Positions 1-8,333 of a DNA stretch of 47,517 nt are shown piece by piece. This DNA is from an uncultured Ruminococcus sp. Its GTDB lineage: Bacteria > Bacillota > Clostridia > Oscillospirales > Acutalibacteraceae. Numbering within the stretch: the first letter of the stretch is position 1; each line of letters begins with the position of its first letter. The notes beneath the pieces are model-generated. The model did not search any database. It had not been told where the DNA came from and saw only the letters and a program-made list of their open reading frames with translations. Position numbers and translations under genes: made by a program. The stretch is taken from the NCBI GenBank assembly GCA_902796225.1, contig CADBOO010000001.1, forward strand, positions 1 to 47,517, in the 5' to 3' direction.

Positions 1-124
1 CACGGCGATCCGCCGCACCGCGATCGAGAACGGCGTGACGACCTTTACTTCGCTCGATACGGTCAGAGTATTGCTTGACGTACTGGAGGAAACCACGCTG
101 ACGATCTCGACGATCGACGCGTGA
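1..124 (+). CDS. carB: Carbamoyl-phosphate synthase large subunit, C-terminal fragment
   Basis: Only the last 40 codons are in the window, reading in frame 2 and ending at a TGA at 122-124. The peptide has the pattern RRTAIENGV followed by TSLDTVRVLL, which matches the end of the MGS-like allosteric domain of CarB, the large subunit that makes carbamoyl phosphate for pyrimidine and arginine synthesis. The assignment rests on this short tail and on family knowledge. Another MGS-domain protein is possible but less likely. The gene runs off the left edge and is followed after 42 bases by the next gene on the same strand. Confidence 0.7.
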   Translation, partial: TAIRRTAIENGVTTFTSLDTVRVLLDVLEETTLTISTIDA

Positions 125-126
125 CA

Positions 127-146
127 CCTTCCCCTCGAGGGGAAGG
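127..146. repeat. 20-bp perfect palindrome between carB and the next gene
   Basis: CCTTCCCCTCGAGGGGAAGG is its own reverse complement. In RNA it could form an 8-bp stem with a TCGA loop. No T-run follows, so it is not a standard intrinsic terminator. It sits just upstream of the ribosome binding site of the gene at 167. It may be an mRNA-processing hairpin or a dispersed intergenic palindrome. Confidence 0.6.
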
Positions 147-166
147 CATTGACAGGAGGATTCTAT

Positions 167-2749
167 ATGGCAGCCTTTGAGAAAACACGATCCGGCATCC
201 CGACGATGGACGAGGCGCTGCATTACATCCGCCTCGGCGACAACGTCGTCTGGCAGGTGCCGTCCCTGGACGAATTCCGCTATGTCGCCCGACGGTTCGC
301 ACAGCAGGCGATCGCCGACGGCAGAAATCTGATCTACATCCGTTTTGCGGAGCATGAGCCGATTCTGGAGCCGCAGGAGGGGCTGAAGATCGAGCATGTG
401 GAGTTGTCGCACCGCTTTGAGAAATTCACCGTGAATATCCACAATCTGATCGAGCGCGAGGGCAAGGACGCCTTCTATGTGTTCGACTGCCTTTCCGAGC
501 TGGAGCAGGCGTGGTCCACCGACCTGATGATGGGCAACTTTTTCCACCTGACCTGTCCGTTCCTGTTTATCCTCGACACGGTCGCGTACTTCCCGATCAT
601 CCGCGGCAGGCATTCCTTCGACGCGATCGCGACCATCCGCGATACGACACAGCTCTTTTTGGACGTCTACACCGATGCGGACGACGTCTATGTGCGCCCG
701 ATGAAGGTGTGGAATCGTTACTCGCAGACGATGTTCCAGCCCTATCATCTGAACCGTGCGGACAACACCTTTACCGTTCTTTCCGACGGAACGGAGGTCA
801 GCCGCTTTTACAGCGTGATGAACAAGGCGGCGACAAAGGCGGTCGATCAGAACATCGACAGCTGGGAGCGGTTTTTTGCCAAAACAAAGCTGCTGCACGA
901 AAACGGCGTCGACGTTACCGAACAATGCTCCAAGATCTGCAATATCATGCTGACCCGCGACGAAAAAATGCGCGGGCTGATCAAGCAGAACTTCACCCCG
1001 GAGGATTATTTTGAGGTGCATTCCCGCATGGTGGGCACCGGCATGATCGGCGGCAAGGCATGCGGCATGCTGCTCGCCCGCAAGATCGTCGAGAATCACC
1101 GGCCGGATATCTTCAGCCGCTTTGAGCCGCACGACTCCTACTATATCGGCTCCGACGTCTTTTATGCCTATATCGTGGAAAACGGCTTTTGGGATCTGCG
1201 GATCCAGCAGCGCACGCCGGAGGGGTATTTTACTCTCGCACGGGAGTTTGAACAGAAGATCATGGAGGGAAAGTTTCCTTCAAGGATCGAGGCGGAGTTC
1301 AGACGCATCCTCGATTATTACGGCTCAGACCCCGTTATCGTCCGCTCAAGCTCTATCCTGGAGGACGGTTTCGGCAACGCGTTCGCCGGAAAATACGAGT
1401 CCGTCTTCTGCGGCAATCAGGGTTCGCCCGAGGAACGGCTGCAAAAGTTTGAGGAAGCGGTGCAGACCGTCTATGCCAGCACCATGAGCATGTCTGCGCT
1501 CGACTATCGCCGCCGCCGCGGATTGCATCGCCGCGACGAGCAGATGGCGATCCTGGTACAGCGTGTGTCCGGATCGCGGTATGACGGCTTCTTCATGCCG
1601 TGTGCGGCGGGCGTCGGTTATTCGGTCAGCCCTTACCGTATTGGTTCAGAGAAGCCGAAATCGGGTATGCTGCGGCTGGTGATGGGTCTCGGCACCGCGG
1701 CGGTCGATCGCAGGACGGGTTCTTATCCCCGGCTGGTGCCGCTTGATCAGCCGACCAAGCTGCTCAGCACAGGATTCTCCGACCGGCAGCAGTACTCTCA
1801 GCGCATCGTTGACGCAGTCAGCAATCTGACAAACGACGTCGATGGTTTCGATGCTATGGAGATCAGCAAAAAGGTGCCGGGTTATATGAAACGCCTGCTG
1901 TATACCCACAACTTTGACACGGAACGGATGTATCAGGATCGCGGCGAGTGGAAAGAGGTGATCTTCATCACCTGCGACGGTCTGACGAAGAACGATCAGC
2001 TGATGGCGGATATGCGCGATATGCTCGACCTGATCCAAAGTCATTATGAGTATCCCGTCGACACGGAGTATACGATCAACCTCGCGCCTGACGGCAGCTA
2101 TGTCATTGATTTATTGCAGTGCCGTCCTCTCCAATTGACTGAGGAAGGCGACAAGGTCAAGATCCCCGAGGGAATCGACAGGGAGAATATCCTACTCGAA
2201 ACAAAGGGCGTTTCCATGGGCTTCTCGAGAGAGATCACGCTCGACGGCGTGGTGTATATCGACCCGATCAAATATTATGAAATGCCCTACCGCAGAAAGT
2301 ATGAGATCAAGCAGGCTTTATCGGAAGTCAACTGGTATTATCGTTTGAAGGGCAAGCATCTGCTGCTGTTGACGCCGGGCAGGATCTGCACCTCGTCGCC
2401 GGAGCTGGGCGTACCGTCGGCGTTCGCGGATATCAGCGAATTCTCCGTGATCGCGGAGGTCTCCGAGTCCAAGGCGGGCTATATCCCCGAGCTGAGCTAC
2501 GGCAGCCATATCTTTCAGGATTTGGTGGAGGCGGGGATCCTGTATACCGCTGTGTTTGAGCAGGAAAGCACCGTCGCTTATCGCCCCGAGCTGCTGAAGC
2601 GTTTCACGGACAAGACGGAGGAAATGACAGCGATGGCACAGGACATCAAGGACGTCCTGCGCGTCTATGAGCCGGAGGACGGCGATCTGACCCTGTACTA
2701 CGATATGGGCGGCGAGCATCTGTTGATCTGCGACGGCAAAAACCTGTAA
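167..2749 (+). CDS. PEP/pyruvate-binding domain protein with KaiC-like N-terminus
   Basis: An 860-residue protein. ATG 167 is chosen because AGGAGG at 154-159 lies 7 bases upstream; an in-frame TTG at 149 has no such site. Residues of about 385-660 resemble the ATP-grasp PEP/pyruvate-binding domain of pyruvate phosphate dikinase and PEP synthase: the segment VIVRSSS starts at residue 390 and a QCRPL motif closes the domain. The N-terminal third resembles RecA/KaiC-like proteins that begin 'SGIPTMDEAL', but I see no Walker A P-loop. The phospho-histidine swivelling domain and the PEP-utilising TIM barrel of true PPDK are absent. The last 200 residues are not recognised. It is therefore unlikely to be a complete PPDK; a phosphotransfer or regulatory role is an inference. 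It follows carB closely and may share its transcript. Confidence 0.75.
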   Translation: MAAFEKTRSGIPTMDEALHYIRLGDNVVWQVPSLDEFRYVARRFAQQAIADGRNLIYIRFAEHEPILEPQEGLKIEHVELSHRFEKFTVNIHNLIEREGKDAFYVFDCLSELEQAWSTDLMMGNFFHLTCPFLFILDTVAYFPIIRGRHSFDAIATIRDTTQLFLDVYTDADDVYVRPMKVWNRYSQTMFQPYHLNRADNTFTVLSDGTEVSRFYSVMNKAATKAVDQNIDSWERFFAKTKLLHENGVDVTEQCSKICNIMLTRDEKMRGLIKQNFTPEDYFEVHSRMVGTGMIGGKACGMLLARKIVENHRPDIFSRFEPHDSYYIGSDVFYAYIVENGFWDLRIQQRTPEGYFTLAREFEQKIMEGKFPSRIEAEFRRILDYYGSDPVIVRSSSILEDGFGNAFAGKYESVFCGNQGSPEERLQKFEEAVQTVYASTMSMSALDYRRRRGLHRRDEQMAILVQRVSGSRYDGFFMPCAAGVGYSVSPYRIGSEKPKSGMLRLVMGLGTAAVDRRTGSYPRLVPLDQPTKLLSTGFSDRQQYSQRIVDAVSNLTNDVDGFDAMEISKKVPGYMKRLLYTHNFDTERMYQDRGEWKEVIFITCDGLTKNDQLMADMRDMLDLIQSHYEYPVDTEYTINLAPDGSYVIDLLQCRPLQLTEEGDKVKIPEGIDRENILLETKGVSMGFSREITLDGVVYIDPIKYYEMPYRRKYEIKQALSEVNWYYRLKGKHLLLLTPGRICTSSPELGVPSAFADISEFSVIAEVSESKAGYIPELSYGSHIFQDLVEAGILYTAVFEQESTVAYRPELLKRFTDKTEEMTAMAQDIKDVLRVYEPEDGDLTLYYDMGGEHLLICDGKNL

Positions 2750-2765
2750 AACTTTCATTGGAAAG

Positions 2766-2795
2766 CAAAAAAGAGAGCGCTTTTCAACGCCCTCT
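2766..2795 (-). terminator. Intrinsic terminator downstream of corA
   Basis: The stem pairs 2772-2779 with 2788-2795, with one mismatch and an 8-base loop. Read on the minus strand it is followed by a run of six T. It is the first minus-strand hairpin with a T-tract after the corA stop codon. Confidence 0.55.
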
Positions 2796-2859
2796 GATTC
2801 AGGTTTTCTTTCAATCTGTTTATGGTTTTTATATCGTTTTAAATCTCACTCAATGCCGT

Positions 2860-2902
2860 GGGCTGTCACAGAATTCAGCGTTCTGCGACAGCCCCGATTT
2901 TT
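2860..2902 (+). terminator. Intrinsic terminator for the PEP/pyruvate-binding gene
   Basis: GGGCTGTC at 2860-2867 pairs with GACAGCCC at 2887-2894. After one mismatch the stem continues for five more base pairs. A TTTTT tract follows at 2898-2902. It lies 110 bases after the stop codon and ends the rightward transcript before the convergent corA. Confidence 0.7.
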
Positions 2903-2927
2903 CTGTATGCAATTATCCTCCGCACCG

Positions 2928-3845
2928 TCACAGCCACTTCTTTTTCTTGAAAAAGTACAGGCTGCCGATCAGGATCAAAAGGCTGACTGCGATAACGACA
3001 GGGTAGCCCCACGGCGTATCCAGCTCCGGCATATAGCGGAAGTTCATCCCGTACCAGCCGACGATCAGCGTCAGCGGCATGAAGATGGTGGTAACAACGG
3101 TCAGGATCGTCATGATACGGTTCTGACGCACATCAAGGTGTGCCTTGTAGATATCGCGTATCTGGTTGACGTGGTCAGAGATCGCGACCGTCGCGCTTCT
3201 CAGCCGTTCTACGCGGTTGAAAAACAGTCTGAAGTATCTGAGGTTGCCCTGGTAAAAGAAGTTGTTCTCGTTTTCCTCCAGCTCCTGGGTAAAATCGAGA
3301 AGATGCTCGTAATGGATCCTGAGGTCGCGGATATGGGAGCGTATCTCACCGAGGCGGTCGGTGACGTCCTCGTCCTTATCGAGATTCACCGAGTCCTCCA
3401 TCTCGTCAAGCTCGCGGTCGTAGCGCTCGAGCAGCTCGCGGTCGTCTGCGACGATCTGTTCGAGGAAGTCGTAAAGGAATCGCTCCAGCGACGGCAGCCG
3501 CCAGCGTTTTGTGCTGCCTATCTGGTTGACGGTCTTCTCGGCGTAGCCGGAGTCGTCGATAAAAACAATGCCTTTTTCATCGAGCGCAAAAGCGAATCGG
3601 ATATCGTTTGTTTCGAGGTCGACGCGGTCGGGGATGCTGAAGCTTCCGGTCAGCGAGTCGTAGTTGACCTCCGCCTTCGTAGAATGGATCTCGTGGGCAA
3701 ACGGGTCGATATCAATACCCATATCAAAGCTGCCCCGCTCTATCAGCCATTGGCTGCGGGTGAGTACGGCGATATACGGCGCGTTTGAGCCGGCGAGCTT
3801 TTCGCGCGGGACCTGGGTAAGGGTGGATTGGATCAAAAAATACAT
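2928..3845 (-). CDS. corA: CorA-family magnesium/divalent cation transporter
   Basis: A 305-residue protein of the CorA type: a large acidic cytoplasmic domain rich in long helices (residues of about 1-240), then two C-terminal membrane segments. The first ends in the signature YGMN (Gly266-Met267-Asn268), the pore-mouth motif of CorA channels, and the second is followed by a lysine-rich cytoplasmic tail. Length and topology match the family. The gene is alone, with its own promoter about 105 bases upstream and a terminator downstream. The roughly 100-base leader is too short for a standard M-box magnesium riboswitch, and I see none. The main substrate is probably Mg2+, but Co2+, Ni2+ or Zn2+ transport cannot be excluded by sequence. 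Confidence 0.9.
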   Translation of the reverse strand: MYFLIQSTLTQVPREKLAGSNAPYIAVLTRSQWLIERGSFDMGIDIDPFAHEIHSTKAEVNYDSLTGSFSIPDRVDLETNDIRFAFALDEKGIVFIDDSGYAEKTVNQIGSTKRWRLPSLERFLYDFLEQIVADDRELLERYDRELDEMEDSVNLDKDEDVTDRLGEIRSHIRDLRIHYEHLLDFTQELEENENNFFYQGNLRYFRLFFNRVERLRSATVAISDHVNQIRDIYKAHLDVRQNRIMTILTVVTTIFMPLTLIVGWYGMNFRYMPELDTPWGYPVVIAVSLLILIGSLYFFKKKKWL

Positions 3846-3948
3846 AACAACCTCTTATCATGCTTCTGTCGGGCTGCGGCATGGTTACAAATTCGGCATC
3901 TCACGCCGCGTCCCTTATGATATATTGAATCGTTATATTCTGTTATCC

Positions 3949-3977
3949 ATTATAACCATTAGCGAAGCCAAAATCAA
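3949..3977 (-). promoter_or_regulatory. Sigma-A type promoter for corA
   Basis: On the minus strand, TTGATT (3972-3977) and TATAAT (3949-3954) are separated by 17 bases. The remaining DNA between this promoter and the phosphatase gene (3978-4154) holds only the terminator at 4069-4104; I see nothing else there. Confidence 0.7.
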
Positions 3978-4068
3978 TATGTTACGATAAGGTTGCAACA
4001 AAAAGGACGGTGAGATCAAGACGGCTGCGCTTGAGATTTTCGTTGATCGACCCCATCATGCAAACAAT

Positions 4069-4104
4069 CCCCTTACGGCGGAATGCAACATCTGCCGTAA
4101 GGGG
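4069..4104 (-). terminator. Terminator hairpin of the minus-strand GT/acyltransferase/phosphatase operon
   Basis: CCCCTTACGGC at 4069-4079 pairs perfectly with GCCGTAAGGGG at 4094-4104, an 11-bp stem. The downstream minus-strand tract (ATTGTTTG) is only moderately T-rich. It lies 50 bases after the phosphatase stop codon. Confidence 0.6.
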
Positions 4105-4154
4105 ATTTATAAGTGTCGGTTGACTGCTTTTTCAAGACGTTTTTGCGAAGGTCG

Positions 4155-5801
4155 TCAGTTTTGTGAAGTACCCGCTGTGCCGTCATACCGGAACGCCAGC
4201 ATGGTGATGTCGTCAAACTGCGGCGCTTCGCCGACAAATGCGTCGATCTCTTTGCGAACGGTCTGCAGCAGCGTTTCGGGATTTGCGGCGGATTCCTTGT
4301 TCAGCGCGGCGAGCAACTTTTCGTTATTGAACAATTCGTTTTTGCTGTCGGTCGCTTCCGGAACGCCGTCCGTATACACAAACAGGGTGTCGCCCGGATG
4401 CAGCTCAAAGGTGTGTTCGCGGAATCTGACGCCTTCGAACATCGCGACGCCGGGTGAATGTTTGTACACCACCAGTTCGAAATCACCGCCCGCATGGCGC
4501 AGCGCGGGATGTTCGTGTCCGGCGTTGGCTGCCATTCCCTTGCCGGTGGACAGATCGATGATCGCCAGCCATACCGTGACGAAGAACTGCAAATCGTTGC
4601 CCTCGCAGAGCTTTTCGTTGACGTAGTCCAGTATCTGAGCCGGACTGCCGCCCACCAGCGCGCGGTTTTTGATCAGCGTCTTTGCGTTCGCCATGAACAG
4701 CGCGGCGGGTACGCCTTTGCCGGATACGTCCGCCATCACCAGCGCGAGGTGATCGTCGTCGATCAGGAAGAAGTCATAGAAATCGCCGCCTACCTCCTTG
4801 GCGGGATCCATCGAAGCAAACAGCTCGAATTCCTGTCGATCCGGGAACGCGGGGAAATCGCGGGGCAGCATGCTCAGCTGGATCTGTGTCGCGATATTCA
4901 GCTCTGCGCTGATACGCTCCTTTTCGGCGGTGACGCTCTCGAGCTTTTTCAGATAATCGCGCAAGTCGGCGTTCATTTTTGAGAAGGATGCGGCAAGCTC
5001 TTCCAGCTCGTCGTTCGTATGGATATCCAGATCAACGTGCTGATCCCGATCGATATTCTCTACCATGCTTTTGGTTGCCGTATTCAGCTTTCCGATCGGC
5101 TGGACCAGCCTGCGGCGGATCATGAGATTTCCTACCGCCATGACGATCAGCGTGATGATCACGATGAAGATATCGATAAACAGTACATTACGAACCACCG
5201 TACTGATGATGCTCTCCATGGAAAGGTCGACGCCGACTACGGCGACAGGCTTTCCGTCGTGATTGTAAATCGGATAGTATGCGCTGACGATGTTTCCGTA
5301 GGTTTCATCATTGAATATGGTCAATACCTTTATCGGATCGGAATTGAACGCTTTTGCTACCGCTTCTTTTCCGCCTATCATGTATCCTTCCCGATCACCC
5401 AGCTGACAGGCGCCTGATTCGTTATCGGCGTCCCAGATATAGACGACTTCGTCCTCGTACGGGACAAACACATAAAAGTACTTCATCAGGTCATATTCCG
5501 ACTGAGTTGTATTCAGGTATGTCTGGATCCTGTGATAGTACTCGTCGGTGGAATAGATCGGCTGACCGTTCTTATCAAAGCTCGCGGAGTCCAGATAACC
5601 GATCGCTTTATCGCCGTCGATCAGTTTTGCGGCAGTACAAGCATAGGCATAAGCGGTATCCGTACACTCTTCCATTTCTTTGTAATACTTGTAAGGAGCG
5701 ACAAAAGCGGTAGCGATGATAATCGTGATCAACGAAAACCATACAGAAATGACAATGAGTCTACTGCCCAGATGCTTTTGCGGTTTTTCCTTTGTTTTCA
5801 T
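4155..5801 (-). CDS. Membrane-bound SpoIIE-type PP2C phosphatase with sensor and HAMP domains
   Basis: A 548-residue protein. It has an N-terminal membrane segment (about 12-34), an extracytoplasmic sensor region of about 160 residues, a second membrane segment, a HAMP linker, a coiled coil and a C-terminal SpoIIE/RsbU phosphatase domain. The metal-site motifs look intact: EVGGDFYD, ADVSGKG and QFDDITML. Such enzymes dephosphorylate STAS antagonist proteins and so drive partner switching; the STAS gene at 11936 is the obvious candidate substrate. ATG 5801 overlaps the TGA of the upstream gene as ATGA and has an AAAGGA site, so translation is probably coupled. A longer in-frame reading upstream would overlap the acyltransferase gene and is rejected. 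The signal sensed is unknown. Confidence 0.88.
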   Translation of the reverse strand: MKTKEKPQKHLGSRLIVISVWFSLITIIIATAFVAPYKYYKEMEECTDTAYAYACTAAKLIDGDKAIGYLDSASFDKNGQPIYSTDEYYHRIQTYLNTTQSEYDLMKYFYVFVPYEDEVVYIWDADNESGACQLGDREGYMIGGKEAVAKAFNSDPIKVLTIFNDETYGNIVSAYYPIYNHDGKPVAVVGVDLSMESIISTVVRNVLFIDIFIVIITLIVMAVGNLMIRRRLVQPIGKLNTATKSMVENIDRDQHVDLDIHTNDELEELAASFSKMNADLRDYLKKLESVTAEKERISAELNIATQIQLSMLPRDFPAFPDRQEFELFASMDPAKEVGGDFYDFFLIDDDHLALVMADVSGKGVPAALFMANAKTLIKNRALVGGSPAQILDYVNEKLCEGNDLQFFVTVWLAIIDLSTGKGMAANAGHEHPALRHAGGDFELVVYKHSPGVAMFEGVRFREHTFELHPGDTLFVYTDGVPEATDSKNELFNNEKLLAALNKESAANPETLLQTVRKEIDAFVGEAPQFDDITMLAFRYDGTAGTSQN

Positions 5802-6925
5802 ACCGTTTTCCTTTCTTTCAAAAGCAGTTTTTGGTATGTATACAGCGTGATGATAGTCAGAAGCAGGATGCCGAAGCTGACGAGCATGGTCGCCCATACG
5901 GGAAGTAACTGCGATCCGGTCACGGCAAAGAGGATAACGTTGGTGATCAGCCTCACATACACCCAATGGATACAATAGAACTCGGTGATACTGCGGCTGA
6001 TATAGGAGAAGAAGCGAAGGATCGTCTGCGGAAGAACGTATGATACCGCATCGTAGACGCCCAGCAAGCCTAATATAGCCGCGACACAGACAAACGCGTC
6101 ATGGGTATACAGGTGATAATAGGCGTTTTGTCCTTCGCCGAACATTCCGATCTCGCCGCTGATACCGAAGATAAAATAAACGGTCGCGACGACCAGTAAT
6201 GCGGGAGAAAAGCTGAGGTAAAATCGTCTTTTGTTCTTCACGCGCCGGAGGATCCATCCGAAAGAGTATCCGCAGACCGGGATGATAAGCCAGTTGAGCA
6301 GCGGAAAATCCGAAACGATCTGATCCTGCGCGTTCACGGTACCGATGAACCAGCCGCCGATGATGTTGAGCACATCGCTGCCGAGATCGGTCCCGCGCAG
6401 GAAGGTTCCCGTCACGGAGAAAACAAGCGTAATCGCAAGCATCGCCCATTTCGGTATGCGCAGCTTTATCATCAGCGCCAGACAGATGAACGCCGCGCCG
6501 GCAAAAAACAGAACGTCGTTGCCGAATACCAGGAAAGGCAGCGGGACAAGGTATTTTTCCGAGTTGCCCGTGATCGCGTATCCGATCAGGAACGGGAACA
6601 GAAAACGGCAGATGTTCAGCAGGAATCCGAAGCCGATCAGCTTCAGACCGCGTTTTGCGATACCGCCCGGAGAGCTGATCCGCGAATAATGTATGGTTGC
6701 TCCCATGCAGAACAGGAACAGGGGCGCGCTGAGCGGACCGCCTATCACACTGTCAAACAGATAGGGAATCCCGGAAAGCAGCTGTTCATCCGTACAGCAC
6801 TCGATGATGCAGTGGACAAAGGGAAGGCATAGGATCGGCAGCGCCTTTCCGATATCCAGCTCGATCTGGCGACCGGTATTACAGACTTCTTTTGAGAATG
6901 TGTTTCTGAAAAACTGTTTCAGCAT
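5798..6925 (-). CDS. Multi-pass membrane acyltransferase (HGSNAT/DUF1624-like)
   Basis: A 375-residue protein with about ten hydrophobic segments. The start resembles the heparan-alpha-glucosaminide N-acetyltransferase/DUF1624 and acyltransferase-3 type families: an 'ELDIGKALPIL' stretch, a histidine at the end of the first membrane helix (FVHCIIE), and a second helix with PLFLFCMG. Such proteins move acyl groups from cytoplasmic donors onto sugars across the membrane. In this operon it could acylate the glycoside built by the neighbouring GT2 and condensation enzymes; this is inference. The start ATG at 6925 has an AAAGG site about 9 bases away. Its stop codon overlaps the phosphatase start by four bases, tying the two proteins together in expression. 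Confidence 0.65.
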   Translation of the reverse strand: MLKQFFRNTFSKEVCNTGRQIELDIGKALPILCLPFVHCIIECCTDEQLLSGIPYLFDSVIGGPLSAPLFLFCMGATIHYSRISSPGGIAKRGLKLIGFGFLLNICRFLFPFLIGYAITGNSEKYLVPLPFLVFGNDVLFFAGAAFICLALMIKLRIPKWAMLAITLVFSVTGTFLRGTDLGSDVLNIIGGWFIGTVNAQDQIVSDFPLLNWLIIPVCGYSFGWILRRVKNKRRFYLSFSPALLVVATVYFIFGISGEIGMFGEGQNAYYHLYTHDAFVCVAAILGLLGVYDAVSYVLPQTILRFFSYISRSITEFYCIHWVYVRLITNVILFAVTGSQLLPVWATMLVSFGILLLTIITLYTYQKLLLKERKTV

Positions 6926-6956
6926 ATCATAACCTTTTCTTCGATTATATGGATAG

Positions 6957-6990
6957 GATCCCGCCGCAGATGCAGGCTGCGGTCGGGATC
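6957..6990 (-). other. GC-rich intra-operon hairpin
   Basis: GATCCCG plus CCGCAG (6957-6969) pair with CTGCGG (6977-6982) and CGGGATC (6984-6990), a 13-bp stem with a single bulged base and a 7-base loop. It lies between the condensation-enzyme stop and the membrane-acyltransferase start. No T-run follows on the minus strand. It is better read as an mRNA-stabilising or processing element, or partial attenuator, than as a full terminator. Confidence 0.5.
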
Positions 6991-7011
6991 TGTGCTGTGA
7001 TTCAAACGTGC

Positions 7012-8304
7012 TTATGCGGGATCGAGCTTTGCGAAAGAGAAGATATCGCGCTTGACAAGTCCGTTATCCGTGAGCGTCGGAGTAAAGCCGTATCTGCGCA
7101 GCTCGTCGCAGAAGTGATCGATATACGAAGCGTCCTCGCTGCGCCAAATGAACGCAAATTCCATTTTGTCGCCGAAGGTATGGACGACGATCGAATTCAC
7201 GCGTGAATACCCGGTGATGAAGGCGTTGTCGAGCAGTGCGTCAAGCTCGTCGCCGAACGTCAGTCTGCCGGGGTAGGTGATCGGAAGCGTATACGGTTTT
7301 TTGCCGCCCGCGGGCGCGGGGAGCTTTCTTGTGCGGATATCGCTGTCGTCCGCATAAAAGCGGTCGACCATCGCTGCTTTCGACCCGATCAGGCGCTCAA
7401 AAGCCGCCTTGGTCATCTGCTTCTTCATCACATCCTTCATCGCGGCGCACCGTGCGGCTACGTCGGGCTCGTCGGCTTCGGGGTAAGACGGTACCGAGAT
7501 ACCGTCGGAAAAATTCACCAGCGCTGAGGAGCCGAAGAACGGGCGAAGATTGACCGGCAGCATCGCGATGACAGGATCGTCGCCGGTATCATAATGGCGG
7601 TATACCGCCTGAGCAGCGATATCGATCATAAGGGGCGTAAAGCTCGCGCCCAGCTTCTTTGTCATCCGGATGAAATCCGAAGTGCTGATATCCACAAGGT
7701 ATTCATGGATCTCGTTCGTATCGGAAGCGAACGGCTCCGCGGGGATCGAAAACGCGCCGGGGTTGTCAAAGCTGTATTCCGGGACGGCTTCGGTATTTCC
7801 GTAAAAGCGATACGGGTCAAACAGCCCTTTTTGATCGGGATCGGGAAGATCGTCTGCCGAGGTTCTGACCGAAGCCAAAAACGCCTCGTCCGTCACGGGT
7901 TTTCCGATATATTCCGCATAGAACGTCAATACGGATTTCAGGAACGTCATGATGCCGACGGCGTCGGTGAAGCCGTGATTGAAATACACGGTCAGTTTCT
8001 TTTCGTCACATACGAAATACAGCACGTATCCGTTCATGTCGTCGGTACCGTAGTATTTGACGGCGCCGGGTTCTGTGCAGAATACCAGCGGCTTGTCGTT
8101 CGGCACCATTTCCAGCTTGTTGTCGCGGATCACGGGACGAAAGGCGAATTCCGGAAACAGCCGGATCGCTTCGTTGGCGGCGCGCTGCAGCTGATCGGAC
8201 TGAATCTCGTCCTTGAACGTAACGCTGAAATTGAGGGCGAAAGATCCCTCGTCATGCATAAAGCAATAAAAGAATTCGTTGGATGCGCAGGATAGTTTAT
8301 TCAT
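7012..8304 (-). CDS. Condensation-domain-like acyltransferase
   Basis: A 430-residue protein resembling the chloramphenicol-acetyltransferase-like fold of NRPS condensation domains, alcohol acetyltransferases and PapA/wax-ester synthases. The active-site region reads NHGFTDAVG, an HxxxD variant of HHxxxDG. These enzymes transfer an acyl group from a thioester to a hydroxyl or amine. ATG 8304 is preferred because GAAAGGGACG lies just upstream; the longer in-frame start lacks a site. It sits 29 bases after the GT2 gene in the same operon. It is similar in size and pattern to the enzyme at 16926 in the other arm, probably a paralogue. The specific substrates are unknown. Confidence 0.72.
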   Translation of the reverse strand: MNKLSCASNEFFYCFMHDEGSFALNFSVTFKDEIQSDQLQRAANEAIRLFPEFAFRPVIRDNKLEMVPNDKPLVFCTEPGAVKYYGTDDMNGYVLYFVCDEKKLTVYFNHGFTDAVGIMTFLKSVLTFYAEYIGKPVTDEAFLASVRTSADDLPDPDQKGLFDPYRFYGNTEAVPEYSFDNPGAFSIPAEPFASDTNEIHEYLVDISTSDFIRMTKKLGASFTPLMIDIAAQAVYRHYDTGDDPVIAMLPVNLRPFFGSSALVNFSDGISVPSYPEADEPDVAARCAAMKDVMKKQMTKAAFERLIGSKAAMVDRFYADDSDIRTRKLPAPAGGKKPYTLPITYPGRLTFGDELDALLDNAFITGYSRVNSIVVHTFGDKMEFAFIWRSEDASYIDHFCDELRRYGFTPTLTDNGLVKRDIFSFAKLDPA

Positions 8305-8333
8305 GTTTTTTCGTCCCTTTCTTCCGGTTGATC

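Noticed and set aside
2853..3788. A 311-codon plus-strand open frame opposite corA
   Set aside because: It is the antisense of a clear CorA gene, has no ribosome binding site and encodes no recognisable motif. Long shadows like this are common here because codons are GC-rich.
3846..3948. Possible M-box magnesium riboswitch before corA
   Set aside because: The leader is only about 100 bases and I could not recognise the expected fold or a terminator switch.
5802..5975. N-terminal extension of the phosphatase
   Set aside because: It lies wholly inside the membrane-acyltransferase gene; ATG 5801 has a ribosome binding site and an ATGA overlap.
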